In this document: positions 1 through 8,150 of the stretch, one piece after another | Position numbering within the stretch: position 1 is the first letter of the stretch | Layout: every line of letters starts with the position of its first letter | Source: Streptomyces broussonetiae | GTDB taxonomy: Bacteria; Actinomycetota; Actinomycetes; Streptomycetales; Streptomycetaceae | Assembly (NCBI RefSeq): GCF_009796285.1 | Contig: NZ_CP047020.1 | Location: 7,316,001-7,380,000, forward strand | DNA: 64,000 nucleotides | Direction of reading: 5' to 3' | Notes under the pieces: generated by a model | Databases searched by the model: none | Told to the model about the DNA's origin: nothing | The model's input: the letters and a program-made list of their open reading frames with translations, nothing else | Program-made: the position numbers and the translations under genes

Positions 1-1095
1 CGCGCGGCGGCGGCCGGCGGCATCACGACCCTGGTCGACATGCCGCTCAACTCCCTCCCGCCCACCACGACCGTGCAGAACCTGCGGGTGAAGCAGGACG
101 TGGCCCGCGACAAGGCGCACATCGACGTCGGCTTCTGGGGCGGCGCCCTGCCCGACAACGTCAAGGACCTGCGCCCGCTCCACGACGCCGGCGTCTTCGG
201 CTTCAAGGCGTTCCTGTCCCCGTCCGGCGTCGACGAGTTCCCGCACCTGGACCAGGACCAGCTCGCCCAGTCGCTGGCGGAGATCGCCGGCTTCGACGGG
301 CTGCTGATCGTGCACGCCGAGGACCCGCACCACCTCGCCGCCGCCCCGCAGCACGGCGGACCCAGGTACGCCGACTTCCTCGCCTCCCGCCCGCGCGACG
401 CCGAGGACACGGCCATCGCCACCCTGATCGCGCAGGCCAAGCGGCTCGACGCACGCGTGCACATCCTGCACCTGTCCTCCAGCGACGCGCTGCCGCTGAT
501 CCGGGCCGCCCGCGCCGAGGGTGTCCGCGTCACCGTGGAGACCTGCCCCCATTACCTGACCCTGACCGCCGAGGAAGTCCCGGACGGCGCCAGCGAGTTC
601 AAGTGCTGCCCGCCCATCCGCGAGGCCGCCAACCAGGACCTGCTGTGGCAGGCGCTGGCCGACGGCACCGTCGACTGCGTCGTCACCGACCACTCGCCCT
701 CCACCGCCGACCTGAAGACCGACGACTTCGCCACCGCCTGGGGCGGCATCTCCGGCCTCCAGCTCAGCCTGTCCGCCGTATGGACCGAGGCCCGCAGGCG
801 CGGCCACGGCCTGGAGGACGTCGTGCGCTGGATGTCCGAGCGGACCGCCGCACTCGTCGGCCTGGACCAGAAGGGCGCCATCGCACCCGGCCGCGACGCC
901 GACTTCGCCGTCCTCGCCCCGGACGAGACCTTCACCGTCGACCCGGTCGCCCTCCAGCACCGCAACCGGGTCACCGCGTACGCCGGCAGGACCCTGCACG
1001 GCGTCGTGAAGTCCACCTGGCTGCGCGGCGAACGCATCGTCCACGACGGCGAGTTCACCGAGCCGAAGGGCACGCTGCTCGCCCGCCCCCAGTGA
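1..1095 (+). CDS. allB: Allantoinase, 5'-truncated by the window edge
   Basis: Cyclic amidohydrolase that hydrolyses allantoin to allantoate in cytoplasmic purine and ureide catabolism. The reading frame is open from base 1 (R-A-A-A-A-G-G-I-T-T-L-V-D-M-P), so the true start lies upstream. About 364 codons are present of the family's usual 440-460, and the N-terminal HxH metal ligands are missing from view. Visible metal-site features are the Lys in GFKAFLSP, expected to be carboxylated, and the His residues in VHAEDP, HLSSS and TCPHYLT. The Asp in VVTDHSPS is also present. The C-terminal composite domain follows (GAIAPGRDADF). Allantoicase lies 53 bp downstream, which fits an all operon. Allantoinase is favoured over dihydroorotase or hydantoinase because of that neighbour. 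Confidence 0.95.
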   Translation, partial: RAAAAGGITTLVDMPLNSLPPTTTVQNLRVKQDVARDKAHIDVGFWGGALPDNVKDLRPLHDAGVFGFKAFLSPSGVDEFPHLDQDQLAQSLAEIAGFDGLLIVHAEDPHHLAAAPQHGGPRYADFLASRPRDAEDTAIATLIAQAKRLDARVHILHLSSSDALPLIRAARAEGVRVTVETCPHYLTLTAEEVPDGASEFKCCPPIREAANQDLLWQALADGTVDCVVTDHSPSTADLKTDDFATAWGGISGLQLSLSAVWTEARRRGHGLEDVVRWMSERTAALVGLDQKGAIAPGRDADFAVLAPDETFTVDPVALQHRNRVTAYAGRTLHGVVKSTWLRGERIVHDGEFTEPKGTLLARPQ

Positions 1096-1148
1096 GCCAC
1101 CCCGCACCAGCGGGCCGGCCGACGCACAGAAAGGAAACCCTGATCACC

Positions 1149-2264
1149 GTGACGGCGACCCCCAGCTTCACCGGCGACGCGAACCCCTACGGAGGCGGCG
1201 ACCCGTACGCGGACTACCGCACCGCCGACTTCCCCTTCACCCAGTACGCCAACCTCGCCGACCGGCAGCTCGGCGCCGGTGTCGTCGCCGCCAATGACGA
1301 GTTCTTCGCCCAGCGCGAGAACCTCCTGGTGCCCGAGCGGGCCGAGTTCGACCCCGAGCACTTCGGGCACAAGGGCAAGATCATGGACGGCTGGGAGACC
1401 CGCCGCCGGCGCGGTGTCTCGGCCGGGCACCCGTGGCCCACCGCCGAGGACCACGACTGGGCACTGGTCCGTCTCGGCGCGCCCGGCGTGATCCGCGGCA
1501 TCGTCGTCGACACGGCCCACTTCCGCGGCAACTACCCCCAGGCCGTCTCGGTCGAGGCCGCCTGCGTCCCCGGTTCCCCGTCCCCTCAGGAACTGCTGGG
1601 CGACGACGTGAAGTGGACGACGATCGTCCCGCGCACCCCGGTCGGCGGACATGCGGCCAACGGCTTCGAGGTCGGCGTCGAGGCGCGCTTCACGCATCTG
1701 CGCGTCAACCAGCACCCCGACGGCGGCATCGCCCGCCTGCGGGTCTACGGCGAGGTGGTACCGGACCCGCAGTGGCTCGGTGTGCTCGGCACCTTCGACG
1801 TGGTCGCCCTGGAGAACGGCGGCCAGGTCCAGGACGCCTCCAACCTCTTCTACTCCCCGGCCACCAACACCATCCAGCCGGGCCGCTCCCGCAAGATGGA
1901 CGACGGCTGGGAGACCCGCCGCCGCCGAGACCAGGGCAACGACTGGATCCGCTACCAGCTGGCCGCCCAGGCGCAGATCCGTGCGATCGAGATCGACACC
2001 GCCTATCTCAAGGGCAACAGCGCCGGCTGGGCCTCGGTCTCGGTCAAGGACGGCGAGGACGGTGAGTGGACCGAGATCCTGCCGCGCACCCGCCTCCAGC
2101 CCGACACCAACCACCGCTTCGTGCTGCCCGCCCCGGCCGTCGGCACGCACGCGCGCGTGGACATCTTCCCCGACGGCGGCATCTCCCGCCTGAGGCTGTT
2201 CGGTTCGCTGACGGAGCAGGGCGCGGCCGGTCTCGCCGCGCGGCACCAGGAACTGGGCGGCTGA
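1149..2264 (+). CDS. alc: Allantoicase
   Basis: Allantoate amidinohydrolase, producing ureidoglycolate and urea; it is the next step after allantoinase. The protein has two repeated allantoicase (discoidin-like) domains. Each carries the signature KIMDGWETRRRR or KMDDGWETRRRR, at about residues 77 and 250, followed by a HPDGGIARLR or FPDGGISRLR motif. Length is 371 aa, matching the family. I chose the GTG at 1149, preceded by AAGGA at 1131-1135, because the homologous N-terminus (TATPSFTGDANPYGGG) begins there. The open frame extends further upstream only as a shadow of allB. Co-transcription with allB is likely. A strong hairpin follows the stop. Confidence 0.95.
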   Translation: MTATPSFTGDANPYGGGDPYADYRTADFPFTQYANLADRQLGAGVVAANDEFFAQRENLLVPERAEFDPEHFGHKGKIMDGWETRRRRGVSAGHPWPTAEDHDWALVRLGAPGVIRGIVVDTAHFRGNYPQAVSVEAACVPGSPSPQELLGDDVKWTTIVPRTPVGGHAANGFEVGVEARFTHLRVNQHPDGGIARLRVYGEVVPDPQWLGVLGTFDVVALENGGQVQDASNLFYSPATNTIQPGRSRKMDDGWETRRRRDQGNDWIRYQLAAQAQIRAIEIDTAYLKGNSAGWASVSVKDGEDGEWTEILPRTRLQPDTNHRFVLPAPAVGTHARVDIFPDGGISRLRLFGSLTEQGAAGLAARHQELGG

Positions 2265-2279
2265 CCCACCCAGCACGCG

Positions 2280-2319
2280 CGCGGGGCGCCCCGGCCTGGA
2301 CAGCACCGGGCGCCCCGCG
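2280..2319 (+). terminator. Hairpin terminator after the allantoin genes
   Basis: A G+C-rich inverted repeat has arms 2280-2294 and 2306-2319, pairing nearly perfectly around an 11-base loop. It lies 15 bases after the allantoicase stop. There is no U-tract, as is common in Streptomyces. Confidence 0.7.
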
Positions 2320-2322
2320 TGT

Positions 2323-2354
2323 CACCCTTACGGATCCGGTCACCCGTAAGGATC
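2323..2354 (+). promoter_or_regulatory. Imperfect direct repeat with internal inverted repeat, candidate operator
   Basis: CACCCTTACGGATC (2323-2336) and CACCCGTAAGGATC (2341-2354) agree at 12 of 14 positions, 18 bp apart. The same bases contain a 7-bp inverted repeat, CCTTACG (2326-2332) with CGTAAGG (2345-2351). The element sits between a terminator and the AIM24 gene, where a promoter or operator is expected. No regulator can be named. Confidence 0.4.
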
Positions 2355-2404
2355 GGCTTTCGGCCGCCAGGAACTCAACGGTCCGTCTCCCGCGTTCTTC
2401 CCGT

Positions 2405-3220
2405 GTGACCCTTCAGCAAGAGATCGTCGGCAACGCCATGCAGATGGCGGTCGTCAACCTGCAGCCCGGCCAGACCGTGTACTGCGAGGCCGGGAAGTTC
2501 CTGTTCAAGACGACGAACGTGACCATGGAGACCCGCCTGTCCGGCCCGTCCGGAAACGGAAGCGGAGGCCAGCAGGGGCAGGGCGGCGGCATGGGCGGCC
2601 TGCTGCGCCAGGCCATGGGCACCGCCATGCAGGTCGGCCAGCGCATGCTCGCGGGCGAGTCGCTGGCGTTCCAGTACTTCACCTCCCAGGGCGGCGAGGG
2701 CACGGTCGGCTTCGCGGGCGTGCTCCCGGGCGAGATGCGCGCGCTGGAGCTGGACGGCACGCGCGCGTGGTTCGCCGAGAAGGACGCCTTCGTGGCCGCG
2801 GAGTCCACCGTGGACTTCGGCATCGCCTTCGCCGGCGGTCGCACCGGCATGAGCGGCGGCGAGGGCTTCATCCTGGAGAAGTTCACCGGGTACGGCACGG
2901 TGATCATCGCCGGCGCGGGCAACTTCATCGACCTCAACCCCGCCGACTTCGGCGGCCGTATCGAGGTGGACACCGGCTGTGTGGTCGCCTTCGAGGAGGG
3001 CATCCAGTACGGCGTCCAGCGCGTCGGCGGCCTCAACCGGCAGGGGATCATGAACGCCGTCTTCGGGGGCGAGGGCCTCTCCCTGGCCACCCTGGAGGGC
3101 AACGGCCGGGTGATCCTGCAGTCGCTGACCATCGAGTCCCTGGCCAACGCCCTGAAGAAGGCCCAGGGCGGCGACAAGCAGGGCCCGACCGGCGGTCTGT
3201 TCTCCACCCACGCCGGCTGA
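2405..3220 (+). CDS. AIM24 (TIGR00266) family protein
   Basis: Bacterial relative of yeast Aim24, a beta-rich TRAP-like fold of unknown biochemical role. The 271-aa protein starts TLQQEIVGNAMQMAVVNLQ. It has a Gly/Gln-rich insert at about residues 50-65 (GNGSGGQQGQGGGMGG). The conserved stretch AFAGGRTGMSGGEGFILEK is followed by FTGYGTVIIAGAGNF and a QRVGGLNRQGIMNAVFGGEG block, ending in a Lys/Gly-rich tail. The start is uncertain: GTG 2405 best fits the conserved N-terminus but lacks an obvious ribosome binding site. Such proteins often occur near tellurium/TerD or stress genes, but nothing here supports a specific role. Confidence 0.8.
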   Translation: MTLQQEIVGNAMQMAVVNLQPGQTVYCEAGKFLFKTTNVTMETRLSGPSGNGSGGQQGQGGGMGGLLRQAMGTAMQVGQRMLAGESLAFQYFTSQGGEGTVGFAGVLPGEMRALELDGTRAWFAEKDAFVAAESTVDFGIAFAGGRTGMSGGEGFILEKFTGYGTVIIAGAGNFIDLNPADFGGRIEVDTGCVVAFEEGIQYGVQRVGGLNRQGIMNAVFGGEGLSLATLEGNGRVILQSLTIESLANALKKAQGGDKQGPTGGLFSTHAG

Positions 3221-3295
3221 ACCGATGAGTCGCGGGTGCGGGCGGGGTCTCAAGAGACGACCGAAAGCCCCCGCACCCGGAAGAAGGCACCCGCC

Positions 3296-3922
3296 ATGGG
3301 CAAGCTCGTCTCCACCGTCTTCGTCACCCTCGACGGCGTCTACCAGGCGCCCGGCGGCCCCCAGGAGGACACCAGGGGCGGCTTCACCCACGGCGGCTGG
3401 AGCTTCACGTTCGGCGACGAGGACTTCGGCCGCTTCGTCGCCGAGGTCTTCGGCCGCGCCGGCGCCTTCCTGCTCGGCCGCCGTACGTACGACATCTTCG
3501 CCGGCTACTGGCCGAAGGTGACCGAAGCGTCCCACCCCATCGCCTCCCCGCTCAACGCCCTTCCCAAGTACGTCGTCTCCGCCACCCTCCAGGCGCCCGA
3601 GTGGTCCGGCACCACGGTGATCTCCGGCGACCTCGCCAAGGAGGTGCGGGCCCTCAAGGAGCGCACGGACGGCGAACTCCAGGTCCACGGAAGTGGTGCC
3701 CTGGTCCGGTCCCTGATCGACCTGCGCCTGCTCGACACCCTGCACCTGCTGACCTTCCCGGTCGTCCTCGGCACTGGCCACCGCCTGTTCCCGGACGGCA
3801 CGGTGCCCACCCGTTTCCGGCACACCGGCGGCCGCGTCACCGCAGCCGGCATCTCCCTGCAGACCTACGACCTGACGGGCGACCCCGAGTACGGGTCGTA
3901 CGAACTGCCCGAGGACGCCTGA
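3296..3922 (+). CDS. Dihydrofolate reductase family protein (RibD C-terminal-like)
   Basis: NADPH-dependent reductase fold of the RibD_C/DHFR-like family (208 aa), which in actinomycetes are single-domain proteins of uncertain substrate. Visible features are an N-terminal STVFVTLDGVYQAPGG strand, the nucleotide-binding LLGRRTYDIF motif, VSATL near residue 95, and the ELQVHGSGALVRSLI segment with DTLHLLTFPVVLGTGHRLF near the C-terminus. ATG 3296 is preceded by AGAAGG at 3282-3287. An in-frame upstream ATG at 3236 lacks homologous sequence and was not used. It is probably monocistronic. True folate DHFR (FolA) is unlikely because the family signature differs. Confidence 0.85.
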   Translation: MGKLVSTVFVTLDGVYQAPGGPQEDTRGGFTHGGWSFTFGDEDFGRFVAEVFGRAGAFLLGRRTYDIFAGYWPKVTEASHPIASPLNALPKYVVSATLQAPEWSGTTVISGDLAKEVRALKERTDGELQVHGSGALVRSLIDLRLLDTLHLLTFPVVLGTGHRLFPDGTVPTRFRHTGGRVTAAGISLQTYDLTGDPEYGSYELPEDA

Positions 3923-4032
3923 CCGCGCGCGAAAGCGGTGGCCGAAGATCATCGCCGCCGGTACGGTGAGCGCGCCCCGTGCGAGCCGCCGACGTCTCCG
4001 CACCCCCTACGGAGACCGGGAGAGCCGCCCGC

Positions 4033-4944
4033 ATGTCCTCGCTCACCGTGTCCGGCGCCGCCGCCCTGCCACGCCGTGCCTGGCGCACCGACCTGCCCGT
4101 CCTGCTCGTCGCCGTGTGCTGGGGCGCCAGCTACCTCGCCGCCAAGGACGTCACCACGGCCCGTACCGTGCTCGCCGTCCTGGTGCTGCGGTTCGCGCTC
4201 GCCGTGCCCGTCCTGGCCGTCGCCGGACGCCGCGCGCTGCGCTCGCTCACCGGCGCCCAGTGGCGCGGTGCGGCCCTGCTCGGGCTGATCCTCAGCGGGA
4301 TCTTCCTGCTGGAGACCTACGGAGTGGTGCACACGTCGGCGACCAACGCCGGCCTGATCATCAGCCTCACCATGATCTTCACTCCGCTCGCCGAGGCCGC
4401 CGTCACCCGCACCCGGCCCACCCCGGCCTTCCTCGGCGCTGCGCTGCTGTCGGTGCTCGGCGTCGTCCTGCTCACCCAGAACGGCGGCCTCACCCGGCCC
4501 TCGCCCGGCGACCTGCTGATGCTGCTCGCCGCGCTCGCCCGCACCGTGCACGTCCTCGCCATGTCCCGGCTTCGGGCCGTCCAGGGCGCCGACGCGCTGC
4601 CGCTCACCACCGTCCAACTCGGCGCGTCCGTCGCCGTCTTCGCCCTGTTGTCGGCCCTTTCCGGCGGTCCTGCGCCCTGGGCGGTCGCGGCGGACCTCGG
4701 CGTGCGGGACTGGGCCGGGCTGCTGTTCCTCGCCGTGCTGTGCACGGTGTTCGCGTTCTTCGTGCAGATGTGGGCGGTGCGCCGCACGTCCCCGTCCCGG
4801 GTCGGTCTTCTGCTCGGCACCGAGCCGCTGTGGGCCGCCGCGGCCGGCATCGCGCTGGGCGGGGAACGGCTCGGCACAGCCGGTCTCGCCGGTGGCGTCC
4901 TGGTGCTTGTGGGGACCGCGTGGGGACGCAGGGCGGCAGGTTAA
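4033..4944 (+). CDS. EamA/DMT-family transporter
   Basis: Inner-membrane drug/metabolite transporter of the 10-TM EamA type, 303 aa, with two EamA repeats. The first runs from WGASYLAAKDVTT to about residue 140 and the second from GDLLMLLAALARTVHV to the end. The first repeat includes LETYGVVHTSATNAGLI, typical of the family; the second has FVQMWAVRRTSPSRVGLL followed by EPLWAAAAGIALGGERL. ATG 4033 has purine-rich GGGAGAG upstream. In-frame starts 54 bases upstream add only a polar tail. Probable function is metabolite export; the substrate cannot be inferred. Confidence 0.88.
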   Translation: MSSLTVSGAAALPRRAWRTDLPVLLVAVCWGASYLAAKDVTTARTVLAVLVLRFALAVPVLAVAGRRALRSLTGAQWRGAALLGLILSGIFLLETYGVVHTSATNAGLIISLTMIFTPLAEAAVTRTRPTPAFLGAALLSVLGVVLLTQNGGLTRPSPGDLLMLLAALARTVHVLAMSRLRAVQGADALPLTTVQLGASVAVFALLSALSGGPAPWAVAADLGVRDWAGLLFLAVLCTVFAFFVQMWAVRRTSPSRVGLLLGTEPLWAAAAGIALGGERLGTAGLAGGVLVLVGTAWGRRAAG

Positions 4945-4992
4945 CTTCCTGAAAACTCATCGGACTTGAAAGGAAAATCTTCAATATTGTCG

Positions 4993-5023
4993 TTGACATG
5001 CCAACGTCTACGCGCGTCATCAT
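4993..5023 (+). promoter_or_regulatory. Probable promoter of the secreted RNase gene
   Basis: A consensus TTGACA lies at 4993-4998 and a weak TCATCAT-like -10 at about 5017-5023, with the palindrome ACGCGCGT (5010-5017) between them. The RNase start follows at 5030. A three-codon ATG-AGG-GCA-TGA frame at 5022 overlaps the real start. The -10 is poor, so this is a proposal. Confidence 0.45.
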
Positions 5024-5029
5024 GAGGGC

Positions 5030-5425
5030 ATGAGATTCCCCCCACGCGCAACTCGCATCGGCGCCGCAGCCGCGCTCCTGTCCGCCCTCGTCGTCGGCGG
5101 CACCGTCTCCGCCACCACGGCGAACGCCGCGGCCGACTCGGTCGGCAGCATCTGCTACGGCAGCCTCCCGTCGCAGGCCCACGACACCCTGGACCTCATC
5201 GACCAGGGCGGCCCCTTCCCGTACTCGCAGGACGGCGTGGTCTTCTCCAACCGTGAAGGCGTCCTGCCCAGCGAGCCCAGCGGGTACTACCACGAGTACA
5301 CGGTGATCACCCCCGGCTCCCCCACGCGCGGTGCCCGGCGCATCGTCACCGGTGAGGCGTCCCAGGAGGACTACTACACCTCCGACCACTACGCGACGTT
5401 CAACCTGATCGACTTCGGCTGCTGA
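5030..5425 (+). CDS. Secreted guanyl-specific ribonuclease, RNase Sa family
   Basis: Extracellular RNase of the microbial N1/T1 family that cleaves after guanosine through a 2',3'-cyclic phosphate. The 131-aa precursor has a Sec signal peptide with Ala-rich hydrophobic core and a likely cleavage after ANA (near residue 33). The mature part matches RNase Sa closely (DGVVFSNRE, GYYHEYTVITPG, RRIVTGEASQEDYY). Catalytic residues by RNase Sa spacing are Glu89, Arg104 and His120. Cys42 and Cys131 are spaced as the Sa disulfide. No barstar-type inhibitor gene is adjacent. GAGGG lies immediately before the ATG, and an upstream TTGACA supports its own promoter. Confidence 0.95.
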   Translation: MRFPPRATRIGAAAALLSALVVGGTVSATTANAAADSVGSICYGSLPSQAHDTLDLIDQGGPFPYSQDGVVFSNREGVLPSEPSGYYHEYTVITPGSPTRGARRIVTGEASQEDYYTSDHYATFNLIDFGC

Positions 5426-5666
5426 GCCGGACGACAGGACCCGGGAGAACAGCGCGACAGATGTGACAGCCAGGCCCTCGCCCCGCGGCCACGCCCCCAC
5501 CCCGGGCCGCAGGGCGAGCGGCGTCCGGGCCGGCGCCGGCCCGGACGCCCAGGGGCCGTACGAAGGCCGGTGGTACGCGCCGAAAGTCGGTGATCCTGCG
5601 ACTTTGGTAGCCGATCCCGCGCGCGGGGCGGTCACCAGTGACGGGCTCTGCGTAGATTTGTCGACC

Positions 5667-6926
5667 GTGAGTGAAGACCGACCCCGGCCGGCCCCCGTTC
5701 CCGAGAACGAGCTGCGCCGCTGGATGCTCCCGTCGGCCGTGGTGAAGGAACTGGACCCGGACGCGGTGCCCGAGGGGCGCCGGCTCCGGCGCACGGCCCG
5801 CGACTGGGCCGTCGACACCTGCTGCTTCCTGCTGGTCGTCCTGCTGTACCTGGTGACCGCGGTGTCTTTGGTACGGCATCCCGACGTGCCCCAGGGCTAC
5901 GTCGTCGCCGACGTCGTGCTGGGCGGCCTGTCCTGTCTCGCCGTCTGGTTTCGCCGCCGCTGGCCGGTCGGCCTCGCCGTCGTGATGATCGCGGTCGGTT
6001 TCGCCTCCGAGACCTCCGGCTGGGTCACCCTGGTCACCCTGTTCACCGTCGCCGTGCACCGGCCGTTCCGGTACGTCGCCTGGACCGGCGGTGCCAACCT
6101 CGCCCTCGTACCCCTCTACTACTGGCTGCGGCCCGAGTCCGGTCTGTCGTACACGGCGGGCCTCGTCTTCGCGCTGCTGCTCACCGTCGCCGTGATCGGC
6201 TGGGGGATGTTCGTCCGCTCCAAGCGGCTGCTGATGCTGAGCCTCAGGGACCGTGCCCACCGGGCGGAGACCGAGGCGCGGCTGCGCGCCGAGCAGGCCC
6301 AGCGGCTCGCCCGTGAGGACATCGCCCGCGAGATGCACGACGTGCTCGCCCACCGGCTCACCCTGCTCAGCGTGCACGCCGGTGCCCTGGAGTTCCGGCC
6401 GGACGCGCCCCGCGAGGAGGTCGTGCGGGCCGCCGGCGTCATCCGCGAGAGCGCCCACGAGGCTCTGCAGGACCTGCGGGAGATCATCGGCGTCCTGCGC
6501 ACCGGCGGCTCCGACGACGCGGCAGGCGGCCGTCCGCAGCCGACGCTCGCCGTGCTCGACCAACTCGTCGGCGAGTGTCGCGAGGCCGGTATGAAGATCG
6601 TCCTCGATCACCGCGTCGCCGACCCGGCCGCCGTACCCGCCTCGGTCGGCCGCACCGCCTACCGCATCGCCCAGGAGGCCCTGACCAACGCCCGCAAGCA
6701 CGCCCCCGGCGCCGAGGTCGCCCTCCGCCTCGCCGGCGCCCCCGGCGACGGCCTCACGATCACGGTCACCAACCCGCCCCCGAAGGCCGAGGCCCCGCCC
6801 GTGCCCGGCTCCGGCCAGGGCCTGATCGGCCTCAGGGAGCGGGCGACACTGGCCGGCGGGCGGCTGGAGCACGGCGCCACGGCCGACGGCGGATTCGAGA
6901 TCCGGGCCTGGCTGCCCTGGGGGTGA
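5667..6926 (+). CDS. NarL-family sensor histidine kinase
   Basis: Membrane sensor kinase of the HisKA_3 class, 419 aa. A cytoplasmic N-terminus of about 45 residues precedes four or five TM segments (about 50-185). A linker helix rich in Arg/Glu follows, then the phosphoacceptor box EDIAREMHDVLAHRLTLLS with His224. The HATPase domain has AYRIAQEALTNARKHA and GQGLIGLRERA. I chose GTG 5667. It sits about 8 bases after a TAGATT -10-like element (5653-5658), so the mRNA may be leaderless. The long in-frame extension upstream (to 5463) is low-complexity. The response regulator starts 480 bp downstream across a repeat array. Confidence 0.9.
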   Translation: MSEDRPRPAPVPENELRRWMLPSAVVKELDPDAVPEGRRLRRTARDWAVDTCCFLLVVLLYLVTAVSLVRHPDVPQGYVVADVVLGGLSCLAVWFRRRWPVGLAVVMIAVGFASETSGWVTLVTLFTVAVHRPFRYVAWTGGANLALVPLYYWLRPESGLSYTAGLVFALLLTVAVIGWGMFVRSKRLLMLSLRDRAHRAETEARLRAEQAQRLAREDIAREMHDVLAHRLTLLSVHAGALEFRPDAPREEVVRAAGVIRESAHEALQDLREIIGVLRTGGSDDAAGGRPQPTLAVLDQLVGECREAGMKIVLDHRVADPAAVPASVGRTAYRIAQEALTNARKHAPGAEVALRLAGAPGDGLTITVTNPPPKAEAPPVPGSGQGLIGLRERATLAGGRLEHGATADGGFEIRAWLPWG

Positions 6927-6999
6927 ACGGGGCGCGGTCCCGTCCGGGGTGGGCGGCGGGGACCAACCCCCCCGGCCGCGTGCGGGCGTCGGACCGACA

Positions 7000-7140
7000 G
7001 CGGGATCCGGGTGGGACCCGAGCGGGACCCGAGCGGGATCCGAGCGGGATCCGGGCGGGATCCGGGCGGGATCAGGGCGGGATCAGGGCGGGATCAGGGC
7101 GGGATCAGGGCGGGATCCGGGCGGGATTCGAGCGGGAGAC
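7000..7140 (+). repeat. Tandem array of an 11-bp unit, about 12.5 copies
   Basis: Units of GCGGGATCCGG run in register from 7000 to 7137. Variants are GCGGGATCAGG (four in a row, 7066-7109), GCGGGATCCGA, GCGGGACCCGA and GTGGGACCCGA. The array fills part of the 480-bp gap between kinase and regulator (6927-7406). That gap also holds a second, shorter repetition of GGGCATGAGCACGG at about 7205-7240. Open frames across the gap encode only repeat-derived Arg/Gly or His/Ala runs, so I see no gene here. A role as spacer, attenuator or replication-slippage product is possible. Confidence 0.85.
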
Positions 7141-7406
7141 GGGGTCCGGCGGTCCGCCGGTCCAGGGGCGGGAGTTCACGGGCATGCGCACGAGCCCGGG
7201 CGCGGGCATGAGCACGGGCGTGGGCATGAGCACGGTCATGGAGATCGGCATCGGCGTCGTCCTGGACGCCCCCGTCGGGCCCGCCGCTGATACGGATCGG
7301 TTCCGTGGGCGGCGGCCCGGTGTCACGCGCGGCTTTCCCCGGCCCGCCGAGCGGGTGGGTCCACGGCGGCACCCGGGGCCGCACGAACCGTGATTACGTT
7401 GGGCCC

Positions 7407-8078
7407 ATGACGCCGATCAGACTCCTCCTCGTAGACGACGACCCCCTGGTGCGCGCCGGACTCGCGCTGATGATGGGCGGGGCCGAGGACATCGAGATCG
7501 TCGGGGAGGCCGCCGACGGCGCCGAGGTCGAGGACCTCGTCGGGCGCACCCGGCCCGACGTCGTCCTGATGGACATCCGGATGCCCTCGGTGGACGGGCT
7601 CGCGGCGACCGAGCGGCTGCGCGCGCGTGCGGACGCCCCGCAGGTCGTGGTGCTGACCACCTTCCACGCGGACGAACAGGTGCTGCACGCCCTGCGCGCG
7701 GGCGCCGCCGGGTTCGTCCTCAAGGACACCGCGCCCGCCGAGATCGTCGACGCGGTGCGCAGGGTCGCGGCCGGCGAACCGGTGCTGTCGCCCGACGTCA
7801 CCCGTCAGTTGATGCGGCACGCGGCCGGCACCGCCGCCGACTCCCGGCAGGCACGCGCGCGTGAACGGCTCGCCGCGCTCAACGACCGCGAGCGCGAGGT
7901 CGCCGTCGCCGTCGGCCGCGGCCTGGCCAACGCCCAGATCGCCACCGACCTGTTCATGAGCGTGGCCACCGTCAAGACCCACGTCTCCCGCGTCCTCGCC
8001 AAGCTCGGCCTCAACAACCGGGTCCAGATCGCCCTGCTCGCCTACGACGCGGGACTTCTCGACGAGGACGGGCACTAA
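7407..8078 (+). CDS. NarL/LuxR-family response regulator
   Basis: DNA-binding response regulator (223 aa) that should be phosphorylated by the kinase at 5667-6926. The receiver domain has the acidic pair at residues 10-12 (VDDDP), phosphoacceptor Asp56 in VVLMDIRMPSVDG, Thr in VVLTTFHADE and Lys in VLKDTAPAE. The C-terminal LuxR helix-turn-helix is present (LNDREREVAVAVGRGLANAQIA, then VKTHVSRVLAKLGLNNR). ATG 7407 follows a TACGTT -10-like hexamer at 7395-7400, again suggesting a leaderless transcript independent of the kinase. In-frame codons further upstream encode repeat-derived sequence and were excluded. Confidence 0.92.
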   Translation: MTPIRLLLVDDDPLVRAGLALMMGGAEDIEIVGEAADGAEVEDLVGRTRPDVVLMDIRMPSVDGLAATERLRARADAPQVVVLTTFHADEQVLHALRAGAAGFVLKDTAPAEIVDAVRRVAAGEPVLSPDVTRQLMRHAAGTAADSRQARARERLAALNDREREVAVAVGRGLANAQIATDLFMSVATVKTHVSRVLAKLGLNNRVQIALLAYDAGLLDEDGH

Positions 8079-8150
8079 CGCCGTACGCCGCCCGTTGTCC
8101 CTTCACGGGGAGACACCCGGTGGGCCTCGGGGGAGTCCGGAAGGGGAACT

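Noticed and set aside
552..2306. Long minus-strand open frame (584 codons) opposite allB and alc
   Set aside because: It is antisense to two well-supported genes, has no recognisable domain, and arises from high G+C codon bias.
5022..5033. Three-codon upstream frame overlapping the RNase start
   Set aside because: Too short to call a leader peptide; probably chance.
7094..7384. Minus-strand frame with alternating His/Ala/Arg
   Set aside because: Produced by the GGGCATGAGCACGG and 11-bp repeats; no start context or homology.
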